A program made the position numbers and the translations under genes. Below, piece by piece: positions 1 through 11,400 of a stretch of DNA of 53,431 bases (position 1 is the stretch's first letter; each line of letters starts with the position of its first letter). The notes beneath the pieces were generated by a model. That model worked only from the letters and a program-made list of their open reading frames with translations, was not told the DNA's origin and searched no databases. Location: positions 631,834 through 685,264 of the forward strand of contig KZ111161.1 of the NCBI GenBank assembly GCA_002077045.2, written 5' to 3'. This DNA comes from Rachicladosporium sp. CCFEE 5018 (Eukaryota > Ascomycota > Dothideomycetes > Cladosporiales > Cladosporiaceae).

Positions 1-10
1 CATCACTCAC

Positions 11-113
11 CTCCAGCCATCTCTTTCGGATCCTTATTCTCTGCCATTTCGAGTGTCTTGCGTCTCTTGTGTGCACGTGGAGAAGAAGAGTTATTTAGCT
101 CAGGACCGGACAT
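11..113 (-). CDS. Possible first exon of a gene leaving the left edge (unknown product)
   Basis: On the minus strand an ATG at 113 opens a 34-codon frame beginning MSGPELNN, with a basic patch HKRRKT that could be a nuclear localisation signal, and the acidic/polar stretch AENKDPKEMA. The frame runs into GGAG|GTGAGT at 11/10, a near-perfect fungal 5' splice site in phase 1. The unspliced frame stops almost at once (GTGAGTGA), so splicing is needed to continue. The rest of the gene lies outside the window, so no function can be given. Codon content and the donor site are the only support; it could be chance. Confidence 0.4.
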
Positions 114-805
114 GTTGAATATGTCTATCGGCAGCTACCCGGCCAATCAGTGTACCTTGCCGAAACGATGTCCATTGGAAAAGCATTGCTTCGTTGAGGA
201 GCAAGCTTTTCCGAGGCTTGTGCCCACTGCCAATGTTGGGCAGGTGCGACCCGACGTCGACAGCAGGTGCGCTTGGAGATCGCATATGTACGACGCTATA
301 CAGCCGCTTGAATCCGGTCTTCATGGGAGATCGACAATTTTCTGCAGCATTCATTACATTGCCATCAGAGCGATAGATCCGCCATCCTGGAAGCTCTTCC
401 CACCGTAGTGGGGCAGATGACATGATGGCGCAGCTATAATTACCTACACTGACTTCAGCTTACATTCATCGCCTATGAAAGTGAGTATATGCACACGACA
501 TCGCCTGACACAGTCATCAGCCCTTTCGCGTATCGTGGCGGAGGCATGATACTGTGCTGACTGATAGCACAAGCATTCTCAAGCACTGCACTAAGACGAG
601 GCTTGCATCCACAGCACCATGCCACATGAGATGATTTAGGGATCCTAGCGGTAGTCGTGAATCGCTAGAGTCTGCAGTCAGCCCAGACGGACTTGGGCCA
701 GCGGTCTTGGAACAGAGGCAGAAGACTTCAACAAATTCATCCGGCTGCTCCGTACAGGGATCATCTCTCTCTCTGCCGCGGCCACTCCCTGGCTACGTCG
801 ACAAG
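114..805. other. Intergenic region, probable divergent promoter
   Basis: About 690 bases lie between the left-edge exon (minus strand) and the DUF7053-like gene (plus strand). Open frames of about 100 codons overlap each other on both strands here (for example an ATG-started minus frame at 100-423), but none shows a recognisable domain. I see no RNA gene or repeat. Confidence 0.4.
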
Positions 806-1297
806 ATGTGGCGAACGACCTTCTACAACACCGTCACAACCCCAATCCCCTCCGACGTCAAACCAACAGCAGTCATCAAACGCCTCCAAGACGCCGACTT
901 CATCCTCTCCACATCCCCCTTCCACATCTCCCATCGCCCTCTCCCCTCAACCCCAACCGGCAAAGAGAACTACGAAATAACAGACGCCATAGAGGTCCTC
1001 CCCTTCGGCCTCTGGAAACGCATCGTAGTCTTCTCGGCGTCATTCGAAGACCACGCTAATGGCGTGAAGAGTCACGTGGAGGCTCCGGCTGGCGTGGTCA
1101 TTGACGGCGATTATACCGTCAAGGCCGCTGATGGGGCTGGCGATGGGGAGCAGGGCGGTATGGTTTTGGAGGAGAAGGTTACGACGAGTGTGAGTGTGTT
1201 GTTGAAGTTGTTTGTCCAGGCGAATTTGGTGAGCTCGCATCGGCAGAATCACTTGAAGATCATTGAGAAGGCTAGGGAGGATGAGATTGGAGCTTGA
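806..1297 (+). CDS. DUF7053-like conserved fungal protein
   Basis: A single-exon frame of 163 codons from ATG 806. The open frame extends upstream without an ATG; 806 is chosen because the N-terminus MWRTTFYNTVTTPIPSDV matches the start typical of fungal DUF7053 proteins (a short Thr/Phe-rich strand followed by a helix carrying VIKRLQDADF). The rest alternates predicted strands (GLWKRIVVFSASFED, KSHVEAPAGVVIDGDYTV) and ends in a helix rich in K, R and E, a layout like a small START/SRPBCC-type fold. The family's biochemical role is not known. The family call is from memory of the motif and is moderate; the coding status is well supported by the intact frame and codon use. Confidence 0.6.
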   Translation: MWRTTFYNTVTTPIPSDVKPTAVIKRLQDADFILSTSPFHISHRPLPSTPTGKENYEITDAIEVLPFGLWKRIVVFSASFEDHANGVKSHVEAPAGVVIDGDYTVKAADGAGDGEQGGMVLEEKVTTSVSVLLKLFVQANLVSSHRQNHLKIIEKAREDEIGA

Positions 1298-1688
1298 ATC
1301 GGAGGGCAGAGTGCTTTGATGCCATTTGCTTTTTTCTGCTGGATTGCTGCGACGATACCACAATACGCTGCCACACCTTTACCGAGCTTCGGCTCTTCCT
1401 CATTATTGTTCAACCACGCGCACGCAGATCATCGTCGTTATTGTTCAATGCACTGATGACAATTACAACTTTGCCACGAAATAAGGCTCTCGACCGATTG
1501 AACAAGTTGCTCATGACGTGGTCAGTGGACACTGCAGGCTCAGTAGCTCTTTCCGTTGGAACAAGAGAAGCTCAGATGGATAAGTCACTTTCAGCAGACT
1601 ACAAGAGGAGGTGGTAGACAACACCGCTGTCACTCCAAGCCCTAAGCTGATCTTCACTCGCTTTGACTTGCTCTACTGGCCATAGACT
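1298..1688. other. Intergenic region
   Basis: A 391-base spacer between two plus-strand genes, covering the terminator of the first and the promoter of the second. I see no recognisable element. Confidence 0.4.
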
Positions 1689-2586
1689 ATGTCTCGCAAC
1701 TACTATCGCGGCTTCGAGATACATCGGCTACCGGCGCAAATGGTCATTCCACCGAATGATATGCTTCCTCTCGATGACGATGTCACCGCTACTGCTCTCT
1801 GTGCCCCTCAAACATCACAATGGAACGCAGTCAATTGGGAAGCTACGAATACGGTCAGTGGCCTCTGAGTTCCGAGTACATTGTTCACCAAGATCGCGAG
1901 CGAATTGACTGATACGATGGTAACAGGCCTCTACCGATGTCGAGAGCGGTGATGTTGCGGACGAACTTCCGGTCGTTACTCAAGCAACTCAGGAGGACAA
2001 TCGCAGCGATAGCGTCAATTCATCAGCCATACATACCTTAGACGGCACCACCACCCCTCTCGCAGCCCCTCGCCACGCTCTCCCACTCCACCTCATACCT
2101 CGTTCCAACCACGGCATTCCAGGAACTCGCACTTCCCACCACTCTGGAACTCCACAGCCGCCCTTTAACCTCTCACCACTTTCCGCCCCGACCCACGCCT
2201 TCGCCACCAACACCTTGATTGACCCAACTTACTACTACACCATGGTCCGCCAACATTCTCTCCGCGACACTCCTCGTCCATATTCTTCTGAGCTCTTCGC
2301 CCGAAGGAATCACGCGGTGATTCTCGATATCGAGCAAATGCTCGCAGACTTCCATATACAGCTGAAGGGATGCCATGTCTGGGCTGATGATGCTGCGTTG
2401 CGGGATCTGTGGATGAGGTTGAAGCAAGCCGGGAAGGGGATGAATGCGCTGGAGCAGCCTCAGGCGGAGCCAAGGGAGCGGGTCAGGAGAGATTGGGAGG
2501 GCGAGGAGAGTATTGACGACACTGATGGCGAGATTAGTGGCGATAACATTGGCGACAGTGCTGGCGATAGCGGTGTAGAGGCGTAA
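1689..2586 (+). CDS. Hypothetical protein, two exons
   Basis: I assemble this gene from two exons, 1689-1853 and 1927-2586, giving 274 residues. Exon 1 starts MSRNYYRGFEIHRLPAQM and stays open to AATACG|GTCAGT; the unspliced frame stops a few codons later. The 73-bp intron has an ACTGAT branch-like site and ends GTAACAG|GCC, and exon 2 continues in phase 0 to a TAA at 2584-2586. Exon 2 has a Pro/Ser/His-rich middle, a better-ordered segment around HAVILDIEQMLADFHIQL and DAALRDLWMRLKQAG (two likely helices), and an acidic Gly/Asp/Ser tail with repeated GD units. I recognise no domain. The donor GTCAGT is less common than GTAAGT/GTGAGT, so the junction is probable, not certain. Confidence 0.55.
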
Positions 2587-2930
2587 GTGGAAATTAAGAG
2601 GGCGCTCAGTAGAACTCAGGCAGTAAGGTCAGCATGCATTGGTTGTGTAGTTCAGCTGATGTTATACCATAAGCATGCTGCAAACCACACTGATCATCGC
2701 ATGGACCCATATCCAGGTCTTGTCCTGTACATCTCAACCGAAGCCGTTGCGGCAGCCATACCATGCTCAAAACCGAACCTCTCTATTAGGCAGTGGCCAC
2801 GCACTTCGTGTTCTCGAGACTAAATTGTGCATCGCGCGAGTCGCATATGCAACGTACCCGAGCGCTCGGATAACAACGCACCTTCCAGCCCTATGCTCAA
2901 GCATTCTCGCCTCGGCCTCCCCATCCCTCT
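2587..2930. other. Convergent intergenic region
   Basis: A 344-base spacer between the stop of the plus-strand gene and the presumed last exon of the minus-strand zinc-finger-like gene; it should hold both 3' ends. No gene or repeat is seen. Confidence 0.4.
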
Positions 2931-5574
2931 TCACCCCTTCTTCCTCCGTCTCCCAAAGAACTTCCCCACGCCAATCATCAGCTCGTCCGCCGCCACGCCC
3001 GCGCCCTTCTGCACAGCGCTCGGGAACGAGATATCCCAATTCTCGTCCGCTTTCGCCACGCCGCCGACCATACACTTCGTCTTAGCCTTGATCTCGGGCG
3101 TCATCATGGAGGTCTTATGTTTGGAGACGATGTGCACCATAAGGTGATCTAGTTTCTCGTAGGTGGCGGAGGGCTGGCCTTGGGCGGCGCAGAAGAGGCA
3201 ACCGAGGGGGTAGTTCGGAATACGGGTGAGGTGAGGGGAAGGGAAGGAGACGGGGCGGGCTTACAGAGCTGTTGTGGCGGACTGATGGGATTTGGCTAGG
3301 AAGAGCCAGCGGTAGCGGACGTTGAATTTCTGGTACATGTGGATTTGGTCTGGGAGGGCATCGGGATTCGGTGCTTCGGCCGTGAATTTGCAGGACTTGC
3401 AAGTCCAGTGTAGCGTAGGCTTGTCGAGTGGAGGGGTGACGGTGATGTCGAGACCGTCTTGGACCTGTGACATGAGTGTCAGTTCTGCATGGTCTACTCG
3501 GGTACATCCGGTGGCGATAACTTACGCGCCTGCGAATCTGCCATGCGCCTTTGCAGAAGCCATGATAGCGGTTATGCATCGCCGGTCGAGCCAAGGGGAG
3601 CCATATACTCTCCTTGCCCGGTCGCAACGCTTCCAATCTATCGACATAGTCGTCTTTCGAGAGGTAAGCTGGTATCTTGTAGTCCTCGAAGGATCTCCGC
3701 TGAACGACTTTCTCAGAGTACTCGAGATCATTCTTCATTACCTCCGGTGCCTTCTCAGCACGACTGAGATGTGGCGAATGCTCATCCTGCTGCGTGAATA
3801 ATGGTCGAGGCTCGATGGTCTGCTGCGAGGATGGTGCGAGGGAGATGTCGTCGTCTGGTTCGGACACTTGGTAGGTCTCCTGTGGTGGTCGCCTCTCTTC
3901 TACCTGTCGATGCCGGGGAGGGGATGCTGGAGAAACCATGTTTTGCACAGGCGATGCCATGATTTGCCAATGAGTGGCATACTGCGGCTGGGTTGGAGCT
4001 GCATGTTCGACACGCTCCTCAGCCGATAGCATGGAGATCATCGACTGCTGCGTATCTTGTCGATATTGCGAGGGTAGTGGCGACGGGCTAGCATGCTGGT
4101 GCTGCTTCTGCTGCAGTCCTTTACTGCTTTGCGGACGTGAAGGTGGTCTAAAGCATTCCGAGTGGACGATGAACACCTGTTTGGCGACCTGTTCAAGCGG
4201 AATAGTAATGTCTGACGCAGGTGTTAGGGGTGGATCTTCAGCAATCACTGGCTCTCGCTGCGAAGACTGCCGCGACTGGTCTGAGCTAGTGACATCGCTG
4301 ACCGACTGTCCATGACTACTGTTCGAGATAGCTCGAGCTGGATGTAAGCGCTGAGAGCCATTTACGCTGCCGAGTGCGAATACTGAGTCCTGTATCGATG
4401 ACACGCTGCTCCGACGTCTCGTGCCATCGTGATCCGCACTTGTGGTGAGATGATCCTCGCTCGTAATGGTAAATGATTGACTGGCTGCCTGTGACTTCGG
4501 CACTGTTGAAAGTGTGGTTTGCGGCAGTTCCGGGGGGATCTGAAACGATCGTCTGGGAGGATCCTCCGCCGCAATGACAAGTGAAGATAGATTCGGCTCA
4601 AATTCGACTGCGAAGGACTGTTTCGGTGGGTCTTCTGGTGTGATTGCGAATGATTGCCGTGGCGGATCTTCTGTTGTAATGGCAAAGGATCTGACACTCG
4701 GCTCGGGTCGTGCTGAATTGGGGGGCGGTAGTCTAGAAGTTGCTTGCATGGTAGGTGGTGGCCAAGCAGGTGGCGAAGGCTGCGCTGACTGGTACTGAGG
4801 CGGAGCTCGGTTGACAGTGAACCGACTCATCTGACTGATAGCATCGCTGGGTCGTCTGATGGTCGCCGTCCGCTGTGGTAGGGGAGGAAGCGCTCTTTGG
4901 TACATATTGCCGTTTGGCGTACCCATGCCCGACATTTGAGCATGCGACATTACTTCGAAAGTCTTATCGAACTCCGGTGGCTGTACACTCGTAGCCACCG
5001 ACCGCATGCTTGCATTCGAAGGACTTAGGGCGGAGACGGTGTGGCCTCCGTCTGGCTGCTGAAGGTGTTGCTGCTGGAACTGCAAGCTTGCTGTGATACG
5101 CTGGCATAGTTGGTCCATTGCTCTCGTAGCATCCTTGCAGCAGGTGATCGAGGACTCGTGCAAAGTGGGAAGATCCAGAACAGCATTCTCCACGGCGCGC
5201 GCCATATGTAGTGCCTGTATGATCTCGCTCTGCAGAGCGATGACCACGTCCTTGAGGGCTGGTAGTGCGATAGCATCGCCTGCTTCGAATGCTGAGCTGA
5301 ACTGCTGCTGTCTGCTGTCGCAATGCCTTCGACATCTTGCACCACCCTGTGAATAATCTTTAGTATCTAGAGTCAAGGTCAATGGGCTACCAGGACCCAC
5401 CTCCACGAGCGGCTTATGCAAGATCTTGATCTCCATAAGTTCTTCGACCTCGCGCTCCTTCCTTCGCTTCTTCTTTTCCTTGCGCTCCTTGATCTGTTCG
5501 AGGGTGTCGGCGGCCGTTTGGAATCCCGTCACCACTGCCGCCACCACCCTGAGTACCTCCCCGCTTGAATCCAT
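2931..5574 (-). CDS. Zinc-finger-like fungal protein with SFAIT/EDPP repeats; last splice junction defective or atypical
   Basis: ATG 5574 starts MDSSGEVLRVVAAVVTGF, then a highly charged helix (KERKEKKKRRKEREVEEL). Proposed exons: 5574-5401, 5346-3526, 3464-3265 and 3216-2931 (826 residues). The first intron (5347-5400, 54 bp, GTGGGT..CACAG, branch TACTAA) is in frame with no stop, so retention would insert 18 residues. The second (3465-3525) is canonical, GTAAGT..CACAG. The helical N-terminal domain (to ~residue 165) resembles those of other fungal proteins of unknown role (conserved ARAVENAVLDLPTLHESS). A disordered middle contains degenerate repeats of the type SFAIT-x-EDPP-(R/K) at about residues 275-355. 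The C-terminus has HWTCKSCKF in the third exon and GCLFCAAQG plus H-x3-H/HK in the fourth, together a plausible zinc-binding module. The junction between these exons has a good donor (CT|GTAAGC) but no AG where the frame requires it. As written the third exon ends at TAA 3263-3261, giving 732 residues without the second CxxC. Confidence 0.65.
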
Positions 5575-6453
5575 GTTGCGTCCCCAGTTCGCAGATCATC
5601 TCATAAAAGCGATTCAGCAACTTCACTCCACAGGATTTATGCCAACATCTACAGCTCCCTCACACAGCAAAGGATTCTGCGAGTGATCAATCCCAGCACG
5701 TCAAGGTCGTAAGTGTTCTGGCACAAACCCTTCTGGAAGAGACTCCATCGTAGCGGCGCTGGCAGCTAGCACGTTGCGCAACAAGGCTGACTAGCCTCTA
5801 GCGTTCGTGTTCAGCACCAGTATTGCCGAGCTCGCATATGCTGCTGTCCAAGCCCGGCAATCCAGATGGCCGTCTGGGCTCGATCCGGTGTGCGCCGTTT
5901 CGGCCCCAGGGCGCAGCTGCATGGCTTCCAGGGTGTCACATACGCGAAGGATGTATATTCAGCAACCCAATCTCCAGTCATCAAGCTCAAGCCTCTTCGC
6001 TTAGCCCGGGCGTTTGTCTGTTGCATATGCACGTCTGTTGATGGTTTCTTGATGAAACACTGCCACATGTCCAGGGTTCGCGTGGTGCAAGCTTGCGGAT
6101 ATTCTCTTTGTGCCGCCCGAATATCGCGCATCATGACTGGCAGGAGCAAGCCTGCAACTCAGCCCCAACTATAATTAACGAAGGCACGAACATCTACGCG
6201 TGGCTAGATGCCGACGTACAGGTAGGCCGTCTCGGCAATCCTTCACTGCCTCTTCTCTACCGTTAAGCGTTTCTTCACCTCGATCTCAAGCTTATTGGCG
6301 TTTCGGTCACTGCGTTTGCACTTACTCATCTCCGTGCTTACCTGTTCTTGAGTTGATCGCTCCTGCCTGGTTGGAGTGAGTGCTCACATCATCGCCAACT
6401 CGCTTGCTGGATCGAGACTTCACACTGCTGGTCTTGTCATCGCATACGTCGCC
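5575..6453. other. Divergent intergenic region
   Basis: About 880 bases between divergently transcribed genes. The overlapping open frames at 5807-6174 on both strands show no recognisable domain and are not accepted. Position 6136 is where contig 2 begins to match this sequence. Confidence 0.4.
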
Positions 6454-7132
6454 ATGCCGCCAGATATGACCAAAACCGCACACGCATTCGACATCGAGGA
6501 GTCAAGAACATCATACACAGGCGGCGGTCAGTTCCCAGAAGATCTTCCACCACGACCTGGTCCTCCCCCAGCGGCTACAGCAACATGGAAGCAACGCACC
6601 AGCCGACTATGGAAGCTGTCGCTCTCTTCCTACAGCCTGGTCCACACGCCTGATGGAGCAGCTCGAGTACGGCATATCGTCATGATTCTGATCCTGGGCT
6701 TACGGACAGCGATGAGCGTGCTCAGCGTTCTCTCGGCTGTGTGGAAGGGCAACATCGCTGGCATAGTCATCTACAGCTTGCTAGCAGCCTTGAGCTTTTG
6801 GTTTACAGCGACATGCATAGCCATCATTGGTGACGCTGCAGGAGACCGGAGAGTCACGGGAAGAGTGGTGGTGAGTAGCAAAAGGTCGACTGGATTACGG
6901 CTGCAAATGCTGACGATCATTGCAGAAACGATGGCACTTCGACGCTTTCCTGGGATTCTGTCTCGTGATTCACGCTGTCTTCATCGTGCTGTTCTTCGTT
7001 GCTCTCGGTGGGTTGGGTCTGGAGCTGGCAGGCATTGGGATGTGGTTGGCTATACTCGGAGTAGCATGGGTAGCAGGGTGGGAGCCAGAATTTCCGGCGT
7101 ATCAACGAGCATGGCCAGGCAACCAAGCATGA
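6454..7132 (+). CDS. Small multi-span membrane protein, unknown function
   Basis: Two exons, 6454-6870 and 6926-7132, encode 207 residues. The open frame extends upstream to a GTG, but the first ATG is 6454 (MPPDMTKTAHAF). The intron (55 bp) starts GTG|GTGAGT, has a CTGAC branch site and ends TTGCAG|AAA in phase 0. After a Pro-rich cytosolic-looking N-terminus (EDLPPRPGPPPA) come four hydrophobic segments: about residues 75-97 (IVMILILGLRTAMSVLSVLS), 105-128 (IVIYSLLAALSFWFTATCIA), 145-170 (FLGFCLVIHAVFIVLFFVAL) and 173-192 (GIGMWLAILGVAWVAGW). This 4-TM layout recalls MARVEL-like fungal membrane proteins, but no diagnostic motif is visible. The second copy (19515-20193) differs by Asp4 to Asn. 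Confidence 0.7.
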
Positions 7133-8419
7133 GAGGGGCGTTCGGGACCTGGGCTGCATTTGAGCAGGACGAAGGTATAGATGACTAGGAAGGCGATCTA
7201 TCAAGCGTCGAATGAACGAAGGCAGCGAATAAGCTGCGAAAAGACGATGATACCCAATCGCGCCCATGAGGCTGTCCTGACACAGCAGCTGTGTTGATGC
7301 TTCGTGTCACGATAGCGAGCCAGCGGGCATCATCGCCGATGCTATAAGCCTGAGGTAACTGCGAAAGCACGCCATCGACATGATCACCAGGAAGAGCCCG
7401 ATGTATCACGTATCTTTGTAGACAATGTCGAATGGTCGAAGGCCTAGCCACTTCATCGCCAAAGTCCCCACACTCTTTCCTCCGATTGGCACGCTAATGC
7501 CATGACCCCAGCTCACCTGGCTTATTGTTGCCAAAACCTTCCGTGCTTATCTCGACTGCAGCCGCCCGAGATGCGTTGGTCCATGCATGAGATCCTTCGC
7601 GCGTAGCAAAACCTCCTTGTGGTATGGTACACACCGGTGAACACTCCTGTCATGTGTGCGCGGATAGGTGAACTTCCGCATGTAACGAGCGACCGCAGGA
7701 GGCTGTTTGCAGCGTGGCGGAGATTGAGTTCCAGTGGACGGACAAGCTCGCTATCAACGCGTGAACACGCTTCTCTGACACATTGAAAGGGCATTCCTTA
7801 GCAGCACATATCGCCCAAGAGGTCACTAAATTCGTTCGATCACCGTGCACCACTTGTCGCGAAGGCGACGAAGTCATGGATCCCATTGTGACCTCCGGGA
7901 GCCTCCCCAAACGGCCACCGCACTCGCATTACATCTTCAAACGCCCCCCGAACCGTCCTTCCAGGATCCTAATCCTTCGGGCTGCCACTTCATCGAAACC
8001 CCCCAATCGCTACACAAGAGCTGCGGGCGGCGTGCTGCCACCAACCGAGGCCTTGTGTTGTAACTCTCCTTGGCAAATGAGCACTTTGTCAGAGGTCCTC
8101 GGCTGCTAAGATTAGCTTGTCCTGAGGCTGAGCCTCTTGTAGGAAAGGACGATCCCTTCATCTGGCCGTTTAGGGAGATGCGGTTAGATTGTGCTTTCCC
8201 GGCCTTGGCAGTGCTGTGCGTACTTTCAGCCCTAGGTGAGCTACACGTCGGTAGGGATTTAGCAGCCCGGGCTTCTTTCTTGGGTTGCCGTGTCTTGTTC
8301 TGTTGCTTCTCGGCAGTCGAGAGCTGGTAGGCGATCACTTATTCCTTTCTTTGCGCTCTGAACTCAGCTTTCGAGGACGCAGCACTCATCGACGAGCGTG
8401 GACTGATCGATCGCGGACC
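7133..8419. other. Intergenic region upstream of the K+/H+ antiporter
   Basis: A 1.29-kb stretch without a credible gene; several overlapping frames of 70-130 codons show no domain. A perfect 13-base inverted repeat GAGGCTGAGCCTC lies at 8124-8136, about 290 bases before the antiporter start; its role is unknown. The same stretch recurs at 20194-21480. Confidence 0.4.
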
Positions 8420-11400
8420 ATGGAGTATGTCAACTTGTTCACCCGTGACGATAATGGCACGACGCAGCCAGCACCTAAGGCCACTGGCCAAGGCGGTATA
8501 CTTGAGGGTATGATTCATGCTTCATTGCCAGTGCCCTTCGAGGCACGAGATCAACAAGGCTGACACTGTGTCGCGGGACAGGTCAGGATCCAAGCGTGTA
8601 CGATCCAAAGAACCCCGTGAGTGAAGCCAGACAAGCCGAAGACACTAGCATTCAAGCTGACGAATGCCCCCAAGATCATCATGTTCATCATCCAGGCCTG
8701 CGTGATATTGTGCGTCTGCAGAGCCCTTCACTTTCCACTCGGCTATCTGAAGGAGCCTCGTGTGGTTGGAGAAGTCTTAGGTGGCATTCTCCTTGGACCC
8801 TCAGTCTTTGGCCGAATTCCTGGCTTCACACAACACATCTTCCCACCCGAGTCCATCCCGAATCTCAATAATGTTGCCAACCTTGGGCTCATCCTGTTCC
8901 TCTTCATCATCGGTCTCGAAGTGGACCTACGCTACTTCTTCAGTAATTGGAAGGTCGCTCTGAGCGTGGGTGCAGCTGGGATGAGCTTTCCTTTTGCTCT
9001 AGGCATCGGTGTCTCCCATGGTCTCTACAATCAGTTCGGGAACGAAACAGGTACCGTTCCGATTGCGTATGGTACTTACGTAAGTAGACTCCGGAGAGTA
9101 TGATGCACAGCAGCTGACGAACGTGACAGCTGCTCTTCATCGGCATTGCCATGAGCATCACAGCTTTTCCTGTGCTCTGTCGTATTCTCACCGAGCTCAA
9201 GCTACTACAAACGCCGGTCGGCATCATTACGCTTGCATCTGATGTCGGAGACGATGTCGTGGGGTGGGTACTATTGGCACTGTGTGTAGCACTTGTGAAC
9301 GCTGGCAGTGGCCTGACAGCTCTCTACATCATCCTTGTCACGATCGGATTTGGACTCTTCTTGACATTCGGGATCCGGCCATTGTTCATGCGGGCCTTGG
9401 AGCGTACCCATTCGTTGCAGGATGGACCGACGCAGGGCATTATGGTATTGACCATCTTACTCGTGAGTTTCCCTCAAGTCTTAACAAGTCTTAACGAAGG
9501 ACTGAGATGTCTGGAATGGCTGCTGATCCAAAATTCGCATCCAGTGTCTCGGGAGTGCCTTCTTTACTGGTGCCATTGGCGTGCACCCCATCTTTGGTGC
9601 TTTCCTGGCTGGCCTGATCATGCCTCATGAAGGCGGCTTCGCTATCAAGGTCACTGAGAAGATCGAAGACTTGATGATGACTCTGTTCTTGCCTCTCTAC
9701 TTCACGCTTTCTGGGCTCAATACCAACCTCGGGCTCCTGAACAACGGCATTACTTGGGCATATCTTATCGCGGTCACGATCATAGCATTCAGCTCGAAGT
9801 TCTTGGGCGTGGCTGTAGCTGCCAGACTGAACGGTCTAGTCTGGCGCGAGTCGTTCTCGATTGGGGCTCTCATGTCTTGCAAGGGTCTCGTGGAGTTGAT
9901 CGTCCTCAACATAGGACTTCAAGCCAAGATCATCAGCACGAGGGTCTTTACGATGGTGAGCTTGGGATCACGACACGAGAAATGGATTGCGCTGACAGAG
10001 CTCTGATAGTTCGTGGTCATGGCTCTCATCACCACCTTCGCAACAACGCCCTTGACATCGTTGCTCTATCCGCCATGGTACCAGCGCAAGCTCGAAGCAT
10101 GGAAGCGAGGCGAGATCGACTGGGATACCGGCGCACCCATCCGACCAGATCGCGGCAATTCCGAGGACGGACTGATCGCGCCCGAGAAGGAGGGATCGTC
10201 TGACATACAGAGTCTGTTGATCTACCTCCGTCTCGACAATATGTGAGTGCCGTAGGCCAGTGCAATTCTATGAGATGTGATTGCTGACTGTGGCAGGCCT
10301 AATACTCTTGCTTTCGTATCGCTCTTTGGTGGCAGATCTGTCGAGAAGCTGCATCCGCGCCACGATCTCACAGCGGTAGAAGACGAGAAGCCTCGGACGG
10401 TAGTGCAAGTACACGGCATGCGATTGGTCCAGCTCACCGCTCGTCTCGGCTCAGTCATGACCAGCTCCGAAACCGAGGCTCTGTCTGCTTTCGATCCTGT
10501 GCTGAACGCCTTTCGTGTGCTGGGACAGCTGTACAACCTTGCCGTGAGTCTAGTTAACATATAGACAACCCTGGCTCTTACTGATGAATCCATAGGTCTC
10601 CGGAGAAGTCGACATCGTGCCCGAAGACTCCTATGCCGAAAGCCTCACCACGAAAGCTACGGAGGAAGCGTCTGATCTCCTCCTCATACCGTGGACTGAG
10701 ACTGGCAGCATGAGCGAAGCACCACTGGTCTCCAAGAACACCATTGAGCGTAAGCTACGCAGTGAAGCGTACTCAATCTTCGTGAACGAGACCTTCAACA
10801 CCCACAGAGGCGCCACTGCAGTCTTCGTCAACAAAGGCTTCTCCGGCACGCTCGAGCAATCTCCCGCAGCCCTGAGCCGACGCATCCTCTTCAAGTCCGG
10901 TCGTGGCCAAGAACGCGGCGCAATCACCGAGATGACCGAGCTCCCCAGCGTAGATCGCAGTCATCACATCTTTGTCCCTTTCTTCGGCGGCGCAGATGCG
11001 CAAGCTGCGGTGCGTCTGGCGTTACAGCTAGCTGCGAACCAGGAGATCACGGTCACACTCATCCACTACCAGATGCGCGGCGAGGACCAGATCACCGAAG
11101 AACCGCTCGGTAGCAAGAGTGTGCCAGATGGCAAGATCAAAGTCGAGACCGCGGGCGAGGAAGGCGACGACGACACATTCTTCGTCACTATCCAACGAAA
11201 CCTCGTCGAGTCACTACGCCCCCGTGTCTCGTTCCGCACGACTATCTCGTACGATCCGGTGCAAGATGCTATCACGGACGCGCAGAACGAGGTCGGGCGA
11301 GACAGGCGGAACGGCGGCGATCTCATCATCTTGGGGAGGAACATCAGGATGGCTGATAGTGGCGCGTCTCGATGTCTGGGGCTCGTGGCCGACGTGCTAC

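Noticed and set aside
3261..5574. Reading the zinc-finger gene as one 819-codon frame to 3115
   Set aside because: That frame runs through a canonical GTAAGT..CACAG intron into Arg/Pro/His-rich noise; splicing restores the HWTCKSCKF segment.
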